Assembly (NCBI RefSeq): GCF_019649055.1
Contig: NW_026570373.1
Coordinates: forward strand, 209,665 to 273,664
Direction of reading: 5' to 3'
From: Paramacrobiotus metropolitanus
Lineage: Eukaryota > Tardigrada > Eutardigrada > Parachela > Macrobiotidae
DNA: 64,000 bases
Translations under genes and position numbers: made by a program
The notes under the pieces: generated by a model
What the model was told of the DNA's origin: nothing
Databases searched by the model: none
The model's input: only the letters and a program-made list of their open reading frames with translations
Part shown: positions 1 through 10,237 of the stretch, in pieces
Numbering within the stretch: position 1 is the first letter of the stretch
How the letters are laid out: each line of letters opens with the position of its first letter

Positions 1-483
1 GCCTTTATAAAGGCTTAAACGGTATACTAACACTATAGTGTTCGGCATATGTGCACGTAAACTTCGCTGTTTAATATTTAAAAAAAACGGCCTCAGGTAT
101 ACAAGCATTTTCGCATTAACTGGGTAGCCCCATAAACAACCTTCGCACAATATTCGCATACATTATAATTGTGAGTTAGCTAGGAAATTTTAGGGTGGTA
201 ATAATAATTTTAGTCGCACGCTGCATAACACTAACCGATACGCTATAGCCTATAATTAACAACAACCCGCTGCTTATAATTATTATTGTTAGGAATACCA
301 TTGTGTTGAAAGCATTCATACTGGTAGCTGAAGCACAGTATGAGTTTCAGATAACATATACAGATACTTTCTAACGTGAGAACACAGGGAAAACGTTTAA
401 ATGTGTGAGACTATGAAGGATATAACACCATAACAAAAATAATGGCATTAGCGTTCTGGCATTAGCAGCGAGAGGTGGAATGC
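1..483. other. AT-rich non-coding DNA, no feature recognised
   Basis: I see no supported gene, RNA or clear repeat boundary in this stretch. It precedes the TTAA-flanked fold-back element. Confidence 0.5.
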
Positions 484-487
484 TTAA

Positions 488-1332
488 GGGATTTGGCCCG
501 GTACATAGCACCAAATTTGTATACATCCACGGCAACTTTCGCTGTCGCGCTCTCCCGAACACTTTTTTGCATTGCTTTATGATATTTTGTAGCCAAAGAA
601 TTCGTATACATAGGCGAAAAAAGCGTTTGTGCGCGCAACGTCCGGTTCGAGAGTTATTAGTGAAATAAAATTCCAAAAGTTTAAACGCGCGGAGGTGTAC
701 CAAAAGTCTCGTTATGAACCGATGCTCTTCAAATTTTGCACGAAAACGCACATTACTATGAAGATCGTTTTGGTACCGAACCAGCTTTCTACCATTTTTT
801 TCAAATTTTAAATTAATTTTTAAAATTTTTGAAATTCATTTTAAAATTTGAAAAAAATGGTAGAAAGCTGGTTCGGTACCAAAACGATCGTCATAGTAAT
901 GTGCATTTTCGTGCAAAATTTTAAGAGCATCGGTTCATAATGAGACTTTTGGTACACCTCCGCGCGTTTAAACTTTTGGAATTTTATTTCACTAATAACT
1001 CTCGAACCGGATGTTGCGCGCGCAAACGGATTTCACGCCTACGTATATAGTCCTTTGGCTACAAAATGTTATAAAGCAATGCAAAAATGTGTTTAGGAGT
1101 GCGCGACAGCGAAAGTTGCCGTGCATGTATCCGAATTTGGTACTACAATGTAGGACCAAATGGTCGCATGGCCCCATACCCAGCATTCTGTACGCATGCG
1201 GTGCAGTGCACTTGTACGCAACGGATATTTTGAACTCAGTCGTACAGTGCACTGCGCTGCATTCGTACTGAATGTGGAGATGTTGGGTATGCGACCGTTT
1301 TGTCCTAAGCTGTATGTACCGGGCCAAATCCC
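488..1332. mobile_element. TTAA-flanked fold-back (MITE-like) element
   Basis: The two halves are long imperfect inverted repeats meeting near 815-845. The left end reads GGGATTTGGCCCGGTAC and the right end is its complement, GTACCGGGCCAAATCCC. Both ends are flanked by TTAA (484-487 and 1333-1336), the target duplication of piggyBac-type elements; a TA duplication with one more base in each terminus is equally consistent. No transposase is encoded, so it is non-autonomous. The right arm is longer because a second small element (1146-1312) is inserted in it. A related fold-back lies at 42810-43056 and a decayed relative at 6540-6915. Open reading frames inside are by-products of the palindrome. 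Confidence 0.8.
1146..1312. mobile_element. Nested 167-bp TA-flanked MITE
   Basis: This palindromic insert interrupts the right arm of the surrounding fold-back; the left arm shows the uninterrupted sequence. Termini are CAATGTAGGAC and the complement of GTCCTAAGCTG, and the inverted similarity continues through TGGTCGCAT for about 60 bp. TA lies on both sides (1144-1145 and 1313-1314), the Tc1/mariner-type target duplication. Confidence 0.8.
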
Positions 1333-1626
1333 TTAATCGTATGTATACTCGCAGACTGAGAGTAAAAATAAATACCAAACACGGAACACACTCTTGCGAC
1401 CGAATAACAAACAGCATTAACAAACATTTTGATAGCATTTTATAATCCGCCAGTGACACGATGCGATGCGAACTACAAAGTTGAAAAAACAACTTGATTT
1501 TTGCTACTATAGTAGTGCTACATTTGCCGCTGTGACTATACGGTGTGGTAGAGCCAAGTTGATACTGCTCCCTTCTTGAATTTTATTAATTTTAGCCACT
1601 GAGCTTGGCCACTTTCTGGACGTTCT

Positions 1627-1731
1627 TTAGAATGCATACTGTAGGCCTGCTCTGCGGAGGCAGTCTGCGGGCTTCAGGGGACTTCCAGCCAGTAAATCCT
1701 GGTGTTTTTTATAGATACATATCATACGTTT
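1627..1731 (-). pseudogene. Transposase remnant, downstream part
   Basis: Minus-strand frame beginning KRMICIYKKHQ and ending at a TAA at 1627-1629. It begins at the copy of the 21-bp direct repeat that also occurs in the 3642-3860 fragment, and would be the continuation of that fragment before the insertion. Too short and decayed to assign beyond a Tc1/mariner-like helix-turn-helix region, an assignment resting mainly on the surrounding TIRs and TA duplication. Confidence 0.4.
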
Positions 1732-1732
1732 A

Positions 1733-3699
1733 CTTTACATATTACGTAGAGGCGAAATCGCACTTCGGCCAACTCGGTGGTAGTGAAAACAGGCAGTGTC
1801 TAACCATAGTTTGCAAGCGAAAGTTTACTGACCGTGAGTTTTCCTATACAATGAAAAACTCACGGACCAGACCGGCATATGAGAACGGAACCCAACGGAA
1901 CCCAACGGAACCCTTGCCCAATACCCACTGTTCGATGCTAACAAAGTTCTTGAGGTGTCGAATGAACAGCTGAAACCGCACAAAGGTTACACTATCCACT
2001 AACCAGACCTACTGAGTTACAGGAAACATACTAACCGTCGATCAGGCCTGCAGAGTGAACGGAAGCTGAAGTTTCAGGGAACGGATATTATCTTAGCGTT
2101 ACTGGCTTAGACCAGATAAGAGCAGAACCGTTATCATTGTCCAGCAGAACGCTAATGCTCCAGCTGTCAAACGAACAGAACTGTGCAGAAGCTGGCATGT
2201 CTATCCGCCGACCAATCCTACTAAATAAAAGGAATGGTCGCCATGGTCCGAGATCCTCAATTTACCACCGGCCTTACCAACCCTTACCACAAACAATGTG
2301 ACCGCGAGGGCTGGTTTTTGTTTTGTTGGTGGCTATTGCCAATAAACAAAAAATTTTAACTATCTAGTACCGGGTAGAACGACATCCCGTGTAAATGCAA
2401 ACGCCATGAGATGCTTAAAATCTCTGTCAAAAACTTTTTTGGAAACAGTTATCCGGAAACAATCGAAATTCAGAAAGAGCCAACCCACAGGTCATACCAG
2501 TGTTTAGGGACTACTAATCAGGGCTACTGCGTAAACGGAAATTACAGGACCCGCCATTGCTGTTACTAATGTTCGGTGATTAGGACAACGTGATCTCTGT
2601 TGCTCGTTATTATTACACACTCCTTGCTGCAAATGGAATTATCCTAAAATTCACACTACTGTGTATCTACCGATCAAGCCTACTGGTTACTGAACAAAGG
2701 TTCTCGATCAAAATTGGTTTCCTCGTGCCAGTTATTAAGAAGTAGCGAAGCAGGATTATAAACCTACGGGGCCGCTCAACTCGTGAGCGGAGTACCGGCA
2801 GGTTCCGGCCAAATCCTTAAATATAAAATTAATACAGTCCAGGTGTTTTAATGTTTAATAAGCTAAATTGCTTAAAACAATTTTCCATGCACTTGGTAAC
2901 CGATCTGAAGTGATTCTGCACACAGCGCAACAAGATGTGACGATCTTAGTCCCGAGTAAAAATAGGACAGATTTAAAGTTTTAACTGTGTGCACAACGCA
3001 AGCAACCACTCTTTCTCTTTGATCGCCCCTGGCAAGGCTATATACATTCTACTCTGTCTCTGGCCAATTAGACTTGTCAAACACTGATTCTCGAACCTTC
3101 CCGTTTTTCAACAATTTTCTAGAGTTAAGAGTTTTTCTAACGTCTTACAATCAGTACAATCGATGCACATTTTTCCTACATGTCATGGTGTCACTCGTCA
3201 CGCATCGTTACTCGACCAGAACACAACACGTCACACATCGCTGTTAGACCCGACCGCGGCCTTCAACCTGCCGGACCATTCCACCGGACCGTAGAGTCTA
3301 CGGGCGCCAAAAATGTCCTTTTGTTTACACACGGATTTCGAAGACCAAAAACTGAAACTACCGTTTCTTATATGCTACGACTGATATCTGTCGTATACCG
3401 CATATAAGAACCGGTCACGGTTTGCTGAACCTGCCGTAAAACTTAGCACCGCTGACCGCTCTCCGATTATTAGTCGTGCTACTAACCATTTTGCTTCACA
3501 TAAAATGAACCGATCAGCTACAGATATATAACGATGTTTCCTGATTAGATCAAGCTAACTGAAGCAATGAGCAGCGCCTAATCATACAATGTAAAATCAT
3601 ACACACAAACCAGGCTTCAAAAATAAATGAACAAGTATTTTTCAAGGAATTGACTGTAGACCACAAGAGCATCTGAGGCGAAGCCGAAGATGACTCTTG
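1733..3699. mobile_element. Putative insert bracketed by 21-bp direct repeats, type unknown
   Basis: The 21-mer beginning TAGATACATATCATACG is present exactly at 1712-1732 and 3700-3720. The transposase frame reads coherently if everything between is removed together with one repeat copy. A long target duplication would fit a target-primed (LINE or SINE-like) insertion, but no poly(A) tail, TIR or reverse transcriptase is visible. Contains a short run of three GGAACCCAAC-type decamers near 1886-1914. Confidence 0.4.
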
Positions 3700-3860
3700 T
3701 AGATACATATCATACGTTTAACGGTGATCAAACTGATAGATCTTTCAAGCTCCAACAATTTTTCCACAATTTTAGGAAAAGAAAGTCCACTGGCACGTAG
3801 AGAAACCACTAGTGACTTAGTTTTAGAATCAATTTCTTTGGGCATTTTTAGAGATGTCAA
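3642..3860 (-). pseudogene. Transposase N-terminal helix-turn-helix remnant
   Basis: The reading frame opens MTSLKMPKEIDSK and continues with a pattern like the first helix-turn-helix of Tc1/mariner transposases (LVVSLRASGLSFPKIVEKL, then SLITVKRMICIYK). It lies near the right TIR of the 1521-4016 element in the orientation expected for a transposase gene. The frame runs into unrelated sequence after KRMICIYK, where the inserted DNA starts. Family assignment is by pattern only. Confidence 0.5.
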
Positions 3861-4287
3861 AACGAAAACAATTTTATTTTATGCAGAATAAAATTCTGCA
3901 CATAGAGGCGCCCACCGCATAAAGCGGAGAGTACAGGGAAATTGCGTGTCGAATTTAAATTAGCGTAGTATCAACTTGGCTTTACCACACTGTAGCTGTA
4001 GTCACAGCGGCAAATGTAAACATCGTGCATTTAAACTTGTAATGACCTGTAGAAATGGTTTTTAAGTTTATTTCTACGAAGTGTCTCGGGGCAACGGTTT
4101 TTATTGGAACTGCAGTACTTTCTACTGGTATTGTTGCCTGGAAATGGAATTCCAGCAATAAAAACACAATATAGCGGAAATCGAAAAATTAAATATCTTT
4201 TTTTACCTTTCCTGAAATATGAATGGCCCCTTGGGGGCCGGGGGTATCTTCAAAGCTTTACTTAGTTTGTTCCGCAGAACATTTTAT

Positions 4288-4445
4288 AATTCAAACTGCA
4301 TTGCTATTCTGGGTCCCAGTTTTGCTCTACTAGCACTAGTAGTACAAAATTTGCCATGAGGAGGTACAATTCAGACTGCATTGCTATTCTGGGTCCCAGT
4401 TTTGCTCTACTACCCTAGTACTAGTACGGTAGTACAAAATTTGCC
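4288..4445. repeat. Tandem duplication of ~75-80 bp
   Basis: Two copies (about 4288-4355 and 4368-4445) share TGCATTGCTATTCTGGGTCC and CAGTTTTGCTCTACTA and end AGTACAAAATTTGCC. The second copy has a small insertion in the CTAGTACTAG part. Confidence 0.85.
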
Positions 4446-5249
4446 AACATTCTTCGGCGTAATGCACGTTTGCAGACTTCCAGTGACTTATTTACCTGCA
4501 ACTTGCAGGTACTTGATTTGAAGAAAAAAACCATAATAAGAACGATAACAATTAGATTAATGACCGTCACCTGCTTTCCTTTTAACTGTATTTTATGCTT
4601 TTATTGTAATTTTCGAGAAATTCTCATAAAAACTATAGCGTTTGCAACTCATAAAAACGTCTAATAAAACTATAGCGTTTCCTTTTTGGTGTGGTCCTGT
4701 TAATGGTAGGACAGGCTCGTATTCTTAAATTTAAATACATGTGGCTTTAGTTTAAAACTTTTTTAGATGGGCATCTTTTACGGCGGTTCAGTATCTGTAA
4801 TTGTAAATTGAAATCAGTAACAGCACTTCTGTACAGTAAGTATTTAAATCGCAAGTTATTTTAAAGTGTATTTATTACTTACTGTAATGAATAGTAAGAA
4901 CAATAGTAATGTAGTCGTGCTGATTTATTTCAGCTGCACGTTTAGTTTCCATGACAATGGCCGTCACACACATCAAAATTAATTAATTAATTTATTAATT
5001 ACTTAATTAAATGTGAACACAAGTAAGTACAGTACTCAGTACTGTACCTGTACATGTACTGAGTATTGCACTGTAATTCATATACCGCCATACAGTGCGG
5101 CACGAAAAGGTGTACAGGTTCAGGAACAGCGCAGGGCATACATTTTAAATCCTTAAAATTCGAGAGAACGAATTTCAAGGAGTTTCGGTGCGGAAGTGAA
5201 TAATTTTATTGAACTTATTTTTAAGGAATTTAGTTTATTTTAAGGAAAT
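4446..5249. other. Non-coding DNA with short palindromes
   Basis: No gene supported. It holds AT-rich AATTAATTAATTTATTAATT-type sequence near 4976-5010 and a cluster of overlapping GTACAGTACTC/GAGTACTGTAC palindromes near 5025-5070. Confidence 0.4.
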
Positions 5250-5987
5250 CACTATAGGCACCCCCTTACACCCTCGTTTATTATAGGCACCCCTTCTCGC
5301 ACCCCGTAATTTATAGACACCCTTTTCTGTTTACTAAATAGAAACACCCTGTCAGTGTATTTTATAGGCACCCTTTAATAGCATTTTTCGGGTACAGAAT
5401 TCGAAAATGATTTCATGTATGTACTGTAGGTGCGTCAGTCTCATACAGATACTCGCATACAGACAGAATCAGGCTCTCCATCCGATTATCGGGCGGTGAG
5501 GCTGATTTGCTAACTTAGATCTAATGAGGATGGAATCGTCGGCGGTAATTTTGATGTTTCGTTTCGCAATTGTAATTTCGGATGCCGGTTTTCTGTCGGT
5601 TCTTTACGGACACCGGGTGGCCTTCTTGGGTTGTTTTCGGACACCAAAGTTTTTCCTTACCCCCCAGTCTTTGTGGCAGTTTTTAAAGGCGGTGAAAAAC
5701 GCGTCGATATAGTGGTTCCTTTATATGACACATAAAACAAAGTGCAACTGGTCGACCTTTCCCGTGGGGATCTTGTACAACAACAGCATACAAGCAGTAG
5801 TTTTCTACATTACCGTATCTAGGTTCTAACACTACAATTACAGTATAATATGCTAAAGTTTCATAGGGGTGCCTATAAAAACAGGGTGCCCGAAAGAATC
5901 AGTTAATAAGATAAGGGTGCCTTTAATTAACGGGGTGCGGAAAAGGGGTGCCTATATAGTAAACAGGGTTTTGGGGTGCCTATAGTG
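5250..5987. mobile_element. 738-bp element with repeat-rich TIRs (CACTA-like ends)
   Basis: The ends are CACTATAGGCACCCC and its complement GGGGTGCCTATAGTG. About 120 bp at each end are inverted copies built from repeated TATAGGCACCC motifs alternating with CGCACCCCG(T)TAATT. CACTA termini with many subterminal repeats recall the CACTA/EnSpm group, but the expected 3-bp target duplication is not evident (AAT left, TCA right), so the class is uncertain. No transposase is visible in the ~500 bp core. Confidence 0.65.
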
Positions 5988-6539
5988 TCACCCTTATTTT
6001 AAAGACTAAATATTAAGAACTTCCGGTGGACCGCCCGCTGTGACACCATGATTTGGTTCACATTGAGAAATCTTTCGAAATCTCCTGATTTTTATTTTCG
6101 TCAAAGCAGTGGCTACATGTACATCTTTGGTTAAACAATAAAAAAACAATCGAATAATTAAATAATTACGGTAATCGTAGCCCTTTTAAGTTGTAAATGT
6201 ACTGTCTCGAACCAGATTTGTGCTAGTTCCAATACAAAGGAGCATTCTGCCTGTGCGACGCACAGTAAAAATTTTGAGTTGAGTGAGAAATAGCGCGGAA
6301 ACAGTAGTGGACAGAAAGATCATTAATTAAAAAAACCTTTCCGACTGGTCAATGAAAATCGCACTGTTTTGCCGAAATGCCGGTCTCCAGATGGCTTAAT
6401 CATTCTAAAGATATATTTTTGAGGCTCTTAAAATTCATATAAGTCTTTTCATATCGGCTGTCTGTGTCATGGACTGCTTTTTTAATGGAAGTGTGCCGAA
6501 TCACCAAAACATGGCAACAGAATTTTTGAAATCTGCACT
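5988..6539. other. Non-coding DNA, nothing recognised
   Basis: No coding frame, RNA or clear repeat unit is supported here. Confidence 0.4.
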
Positions 6540-6915
6540 TTTACGAAACCTTTTGCTTTCGCGCACTCCCAGCACTCCCTTGCAATGTTTTATGGCATTT
6601 AGGTAATAGCCTAATTTTTGTATACAGTTTGTTTGTTATTTGTACGCGAAACATTCTGTTGAGAATGTCCTTTATGCGCGGAACATATTCGGTTGGGAAT
6701 ATTGGGGAACTAAATTTCTAAAAGGCTAAACACGCACAAAGGTGTTGAAGTCTCATTATTGACCGATACTCTTCAAATTTTGCATGAAAACACATGTTAC
6801 CATGCAGATCGTTTTTACACCGAATCGGTTTCCAGTTTCCACTATGTTTTCCAAATTTTAAAATAAATGTCAAACATTTAAAAATTATTTTAAAATTAAA
6901 ATGTGGTAGAAAGCT
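6540..6915. mobile_element. Decayed relative of the 488-1332 fold-back
   Basis: The stretch 6720-6915 aligns with the core of the 488-1332 element: the block containing CTCTTCAAATTTTGCA, a GAAAACACATGTTACCATG block, and a TGGTAGAAAGCTG end in the inverted arm. Both arms are diverged and TTAA ends are not preserved. Confidence 0.5.
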
Positions 6916-7913
6916 GACTCGTTGTTCATGAAAAAGGTCCACTGGGTGGGTCTTGACTGTTTGGTCACTGTTTTCTTCAAAAGGCGAAGCGTTCATTCTC
7001 CAGCTTTTACTACCTTCGGTTTATTTTATTAATAAAAACTAAGTGTCGAACCTTATCAGACCACTTCTATAACACGCTACGAGTAGGGTTGCCATCACGT
7101 CGTCACACACTTTCACAATCACGCCGTCTTCCTGCTCACAATTTTATCACACCGAACAATTGTGGCGTGATAAAATGTGATGAGAGATGGGACGGTGAAG
7201 GGATGGGATAAATTCGTATTAGAAATCAAAGGTCAAACGCCGGGCACGTGAACCATAATGCATTGCGCACAGTCAGTGCACGCGTTTCTAATAAATTTCG
7301 TGGTAGAGCAGTTCCAGAATAATCGAAAAAATGTAAGTTGCAGTCATTAGCAAATATACTTTGAACATTGAAGGACTTGGTTCACCTGATTTGGTTGCAA
7401 AATGTTTGAAAAGGCTCGTAGCGATTTAATCTCGACACTGTAATTTGGCGCTCTTTGACCTTGTAAAATTTTCTGTCAAAATAGACGGGAGACTGGAATG
7501 CTGAAGTGGCCAATGTGGCAGATTATGATAAGATACTGTACAGTACTAGTACTTGACGTAATCCGTTTTGACTTTGACCATTTACTTCTTGAAACTACTG
7601 CAAATTTCGAAACTGTGAAAACCATCAGATTTTGTTGCGGACAGTTTATGGATTTTAGCTGCAGTTTACTTGTTATACAGATATTTTACAAGTTGCGTCG
7701 GTTACTTAATTATCTTACTGCTTACAGGTTTTTCGAAAAAACGTTTCTGATGCATATATAGTTGCAAAGAAATCGCACAACAGAACGTTTTTTTGTCATA
7801 TGGCTTGCCCTGCTCGATCAGAAGGTCACGAAATTCAATATAAATACTGTATCTCGAGATGCAAAATAATACAGAGTACGGGTATCACTGAAATCGCATC
7901 ACACGAACGTTTT
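6916..7913. other. Non-coding DNA, one short hairpin
   Basis: No gene supported. Near 7137-7182 an imperfect hairpin pairs CACAATTTTATCAC with GTGATAAAATGTG. Confidence 0.4.
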
Positions 7914-7960
7914 TATAGATATAAAATTAAAAGGGTGCACCATTTAATTTTATATCTATA
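7914..7960. repeat. Perfect 18-bp inverted repeat (hairpin)
   Basis: TATAGATATAAAATTAAA at 7914-7931 is complemented exactly at 7943-7960, with an 11-bp spacer containing GGGTGC. It sits at the left boundary of the repeat-rich element that follows. Confidence 0.85.
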
Positions 7961-8345
7961 AACCCTAACACCCCGGTTTCTATAGCCACTCCCTTTTCGC
8001 ACCCCGTTAATTATAGACACCCTTTTTTAATTGATTTATTTGTTTTAAGACACCCTGGGCCTTTATAAGCACTTTCTTTTGCAGTTATGTAAGTGATTTT
8101 TGCGCAGCTCGTGAAAAGAATTAAGTACTTATTATTATGCATTATGGTGCAAGGTTAACAACAAAGTATTGTACTTTTCTCGTATACTGTACTGTACTGA
8201 CTGAAAGGTATATAGGTATTAGGTACAGAGTACTGAACTAAAAGTACAGCACTAAACAAACTTTAATATAATAATACTGATTTAGTTAGGTATCAGGTAC
8301 AGGATGAGTATGACGTATAATTTGTTGTAGAATGCTGCAATAATA

Positions 8346-8965
8346 CAGCCTGGTCACAAGTTCGGACACTTTTCCCAAAAATTACCACAAGTCACCCGTC
8401 TAGAATTAAAACCGTATTTTATTTTAGTATAATCAGGCGTATGTGTCCAGCAACTTTTCCATGCAAAGTTTGTACGCTGAAAGCATGCCCAGAATTAGAG
8501 TGAGACTGAAACTGGATCGGAACAGCATCGAAAGGCGACTCGACCCATCTGTTCTGGGATGCAGCTCCCATTTCACAATTCGTTTAAAAATTCCACAACT
8601 TTCCTTGTCTAGCCTAATTAAATTCATGGTATTGGCCAACCAATTCTCGGACGTGACCTTTGCAGCCTTCCTGCGGGCACCTCGAAAATGTAGGATGACT
8701 TTTTTCGGGCGCTCGCCGTACAGCTGTGAGCGGTCGTGAGCGCGTCTGATCGTGATCAAATCTTATTATATACAGAAGATGACTATGCGTCTACCCTTTG
8801 TTTTCCATTCCCACAAAATCCCGATCCGTTTCGTACTAACGAATTCCGATTACGGTTTGGGTATCGCTAGATCCGCAATAAAAATTTACACTAGAAAAAA
8901 TGTTTAAAAAGAAACATAATTACGAACGAAAGTATTTATGCACCTGTCCGAACGAAGGTAGGCTG
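8346..8965 (-). mobile_element. Internally deleted Tc1-like element
   Basis: Ends are CAGCCTGGTCACAAGTTCGG and, inverted at the right, CAGCCTACCTTCGTTCGG. The left flank is TA; the right flank has lost it. It encloses a minus-strand transposase remnant similar in sequence to the one in the 14950-16074 element. Confidence 0.6.
8433..8759 (-). pseudogene. Tc1-like transposase fragment
   Basis: This 108-codon frame contains LYGERPKKVILHFRG followed by AAKVTSENWL. The frame at 15270-15395 has the matching LLLYGEHAEEVTLLFSG and TAKVTHTWL. The second block resembles the segment after the second catalytic Asp of Tc1 transposases (QDGAPxHTAKVTxxWL in family consensus), although the Asp itself is lost. 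A fragment of a dead gene; the second copy supports the call. Confidence 0.5.
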
Positions 8966-9425
8966 AATCTGCGATTGCCCACCTGTAGTAGCTCAAAGCG
9001 GCACAATATTATAGACTTTCTTTATATGATACTCGTATCTCCTCTAATCCATCCTGCAGTAAAACCTGCTGACAAGTGAGTTGACTGACGAAAACGCTAC
9101 GTTTACCGGTTTCTAACACCCTTCCAAAAGATATAAGGAAAAGATTTTTCAGACATATTATTATGTTATCTAAGTCGTTAGAAATATTGTAGAAGGTCTC
9201 TTATGTATTACTTCTTCGAACTTCTGATCGTGAAGTACGAGTACAAAAAGTTGGTACATGAATGCGTACCTATCAGAAAAGTAAAATGGGTCCCTATAAA
9301 AACGAACAATAATGTGTATTTACTCAGTTATTAATACTCGTATATAAGGTGCCACTAAAAAACAGTGTGTTAAAAGGGTGGCTGTAAAAAACGAAGGTGA
9401 AAAAGGGTGGCTGTAACGGTTTCCA

Positions 9426-9875
9426 AATTAAAATGGGTCAGACTGCAAAATATTTAGTAAATATTTAGCAATTAATTAGCAATTTATTAATTAGTTTATT
9501 TTGTTTTTTGGTGATGAAAGAAGCAGTACTCGACTACTGATATCGAAGGACCTGAATTTCTGAGTAAATCTAGCAGGAGAGCCATCATACGTTAAATGTC
9601 ATCGATGAATGTTCGGTAAATCGCGTGACAAACGCACGTGGCAAAACAAAGATTTTGTGACTTTTTGTTGGCAACAATGAAGACTGCTGATTGCTGTTGA
9701 AGGTTTTACGAATAATTCATGCAAAAATTAAAATTAATATTGTAAAAATGTCCTTTTATTTTGCAAAAATAATTAATAACCTTTTCATTATAGTACCCGG
9801 ACCTTTTTATAATTAATTGGGTTGTTCTTATTACTATTACTAATATTACAGAGTATCTTGATAATAGTTTGATAG
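9426..9875. other. AT-rich non-coding DNA
   Basis: Nothing recognised apart from AATTAATTAGC-type simple sequence near 9470-9500. Confidence 0.4.
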
Positions 9876-10237
9876 TGACGTAACATGAATAGGCGGGGCT
9901 GTCACACCGTCACCGAAATTCTACCACAAGAGGAAAATATTAGTTTAAAAAATAAAATCTAAAAATAAATATTTTGTGACGTAACATGAATAGGCGGGGC
10001 TGTCACACCGTCACCGAAATTCTACCACAAGAGGAAAATATTAATTTAAAAAATAAAATCTAAAAATAAATATTTTTTGACGTAACATGAATAGGCGGGG
10101 CTGTCACACTGTCACCGAAATTCTACCACAAGAGGAAAATATTAATTTAAAAATAAAATCTAAAAAAAAATATTTTATGACGTAACATGAATAGGCGAGG
10201 CTGTCACACTGTCACCAAATTCTACCACAAAGTGCGC
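9876..10237. repeat. Tandem repeat, ~100-bp unit, 3.6 copies
   Basis: Units start TGACGTAACATGAATAGGCG at 9876, 9977, 10078 and 10178, a period of 101, 101 and 100 bp. Each has a GC-rich half (ending ACCACAAGAGG) and an AT-rich half. The last unit is cut short and more diverged. No coding capacity. Confidence 0.92.

Larger units (their letters stand above)
1521..4016 (-). mobile_element. TA-flanked Tc1/mariner-like element with internal insertion
   Basis: Terminal inverted repeats start CATTTGCCGCTGTGACTA at both ends and continue to AGCCAAGTTGATACT (about 45 bp, with a small indel). TA flanks both ends (1519-1520 and 4017-4018). Inside, on the minus strand, lies a transposase-like reading frame broken into two pieces (3642-3860 and 1627-1731) that both contain KRMICIYK. 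A 21-bp direct repeat (1712-1732 and 3700-3720) brackets the DNA between them, so about 1.97 kb appears to have been inserted into an originally ~0.5-kb element. No other gene is recognisable inside. Confidence 0.72.
7958..9425. mobile_element. Degenerate element with subterminal CACCC repeats
   Basis: The left end (7958-8075) carries TATAGCCACTCCC, CGCACCCCGTTAATTATAG and ACACCC motifs like those of the 5250-5987 element. The right end (about 9283-9425) carries the inverted forms (GGGTGGCTGTAA repeated, GGTGCCAC). The terminal repeats are more diverged, so exact ends are uncertain. A Tc1-like element (8346-8965) appears to be nested inside. Confidence 0.5.

Noticed and set aside
9876-10237. 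CRISPR-like array
   Set aside because: Whole ~100-bp units are repeated without unique spacers, in a eukaryotic setting.
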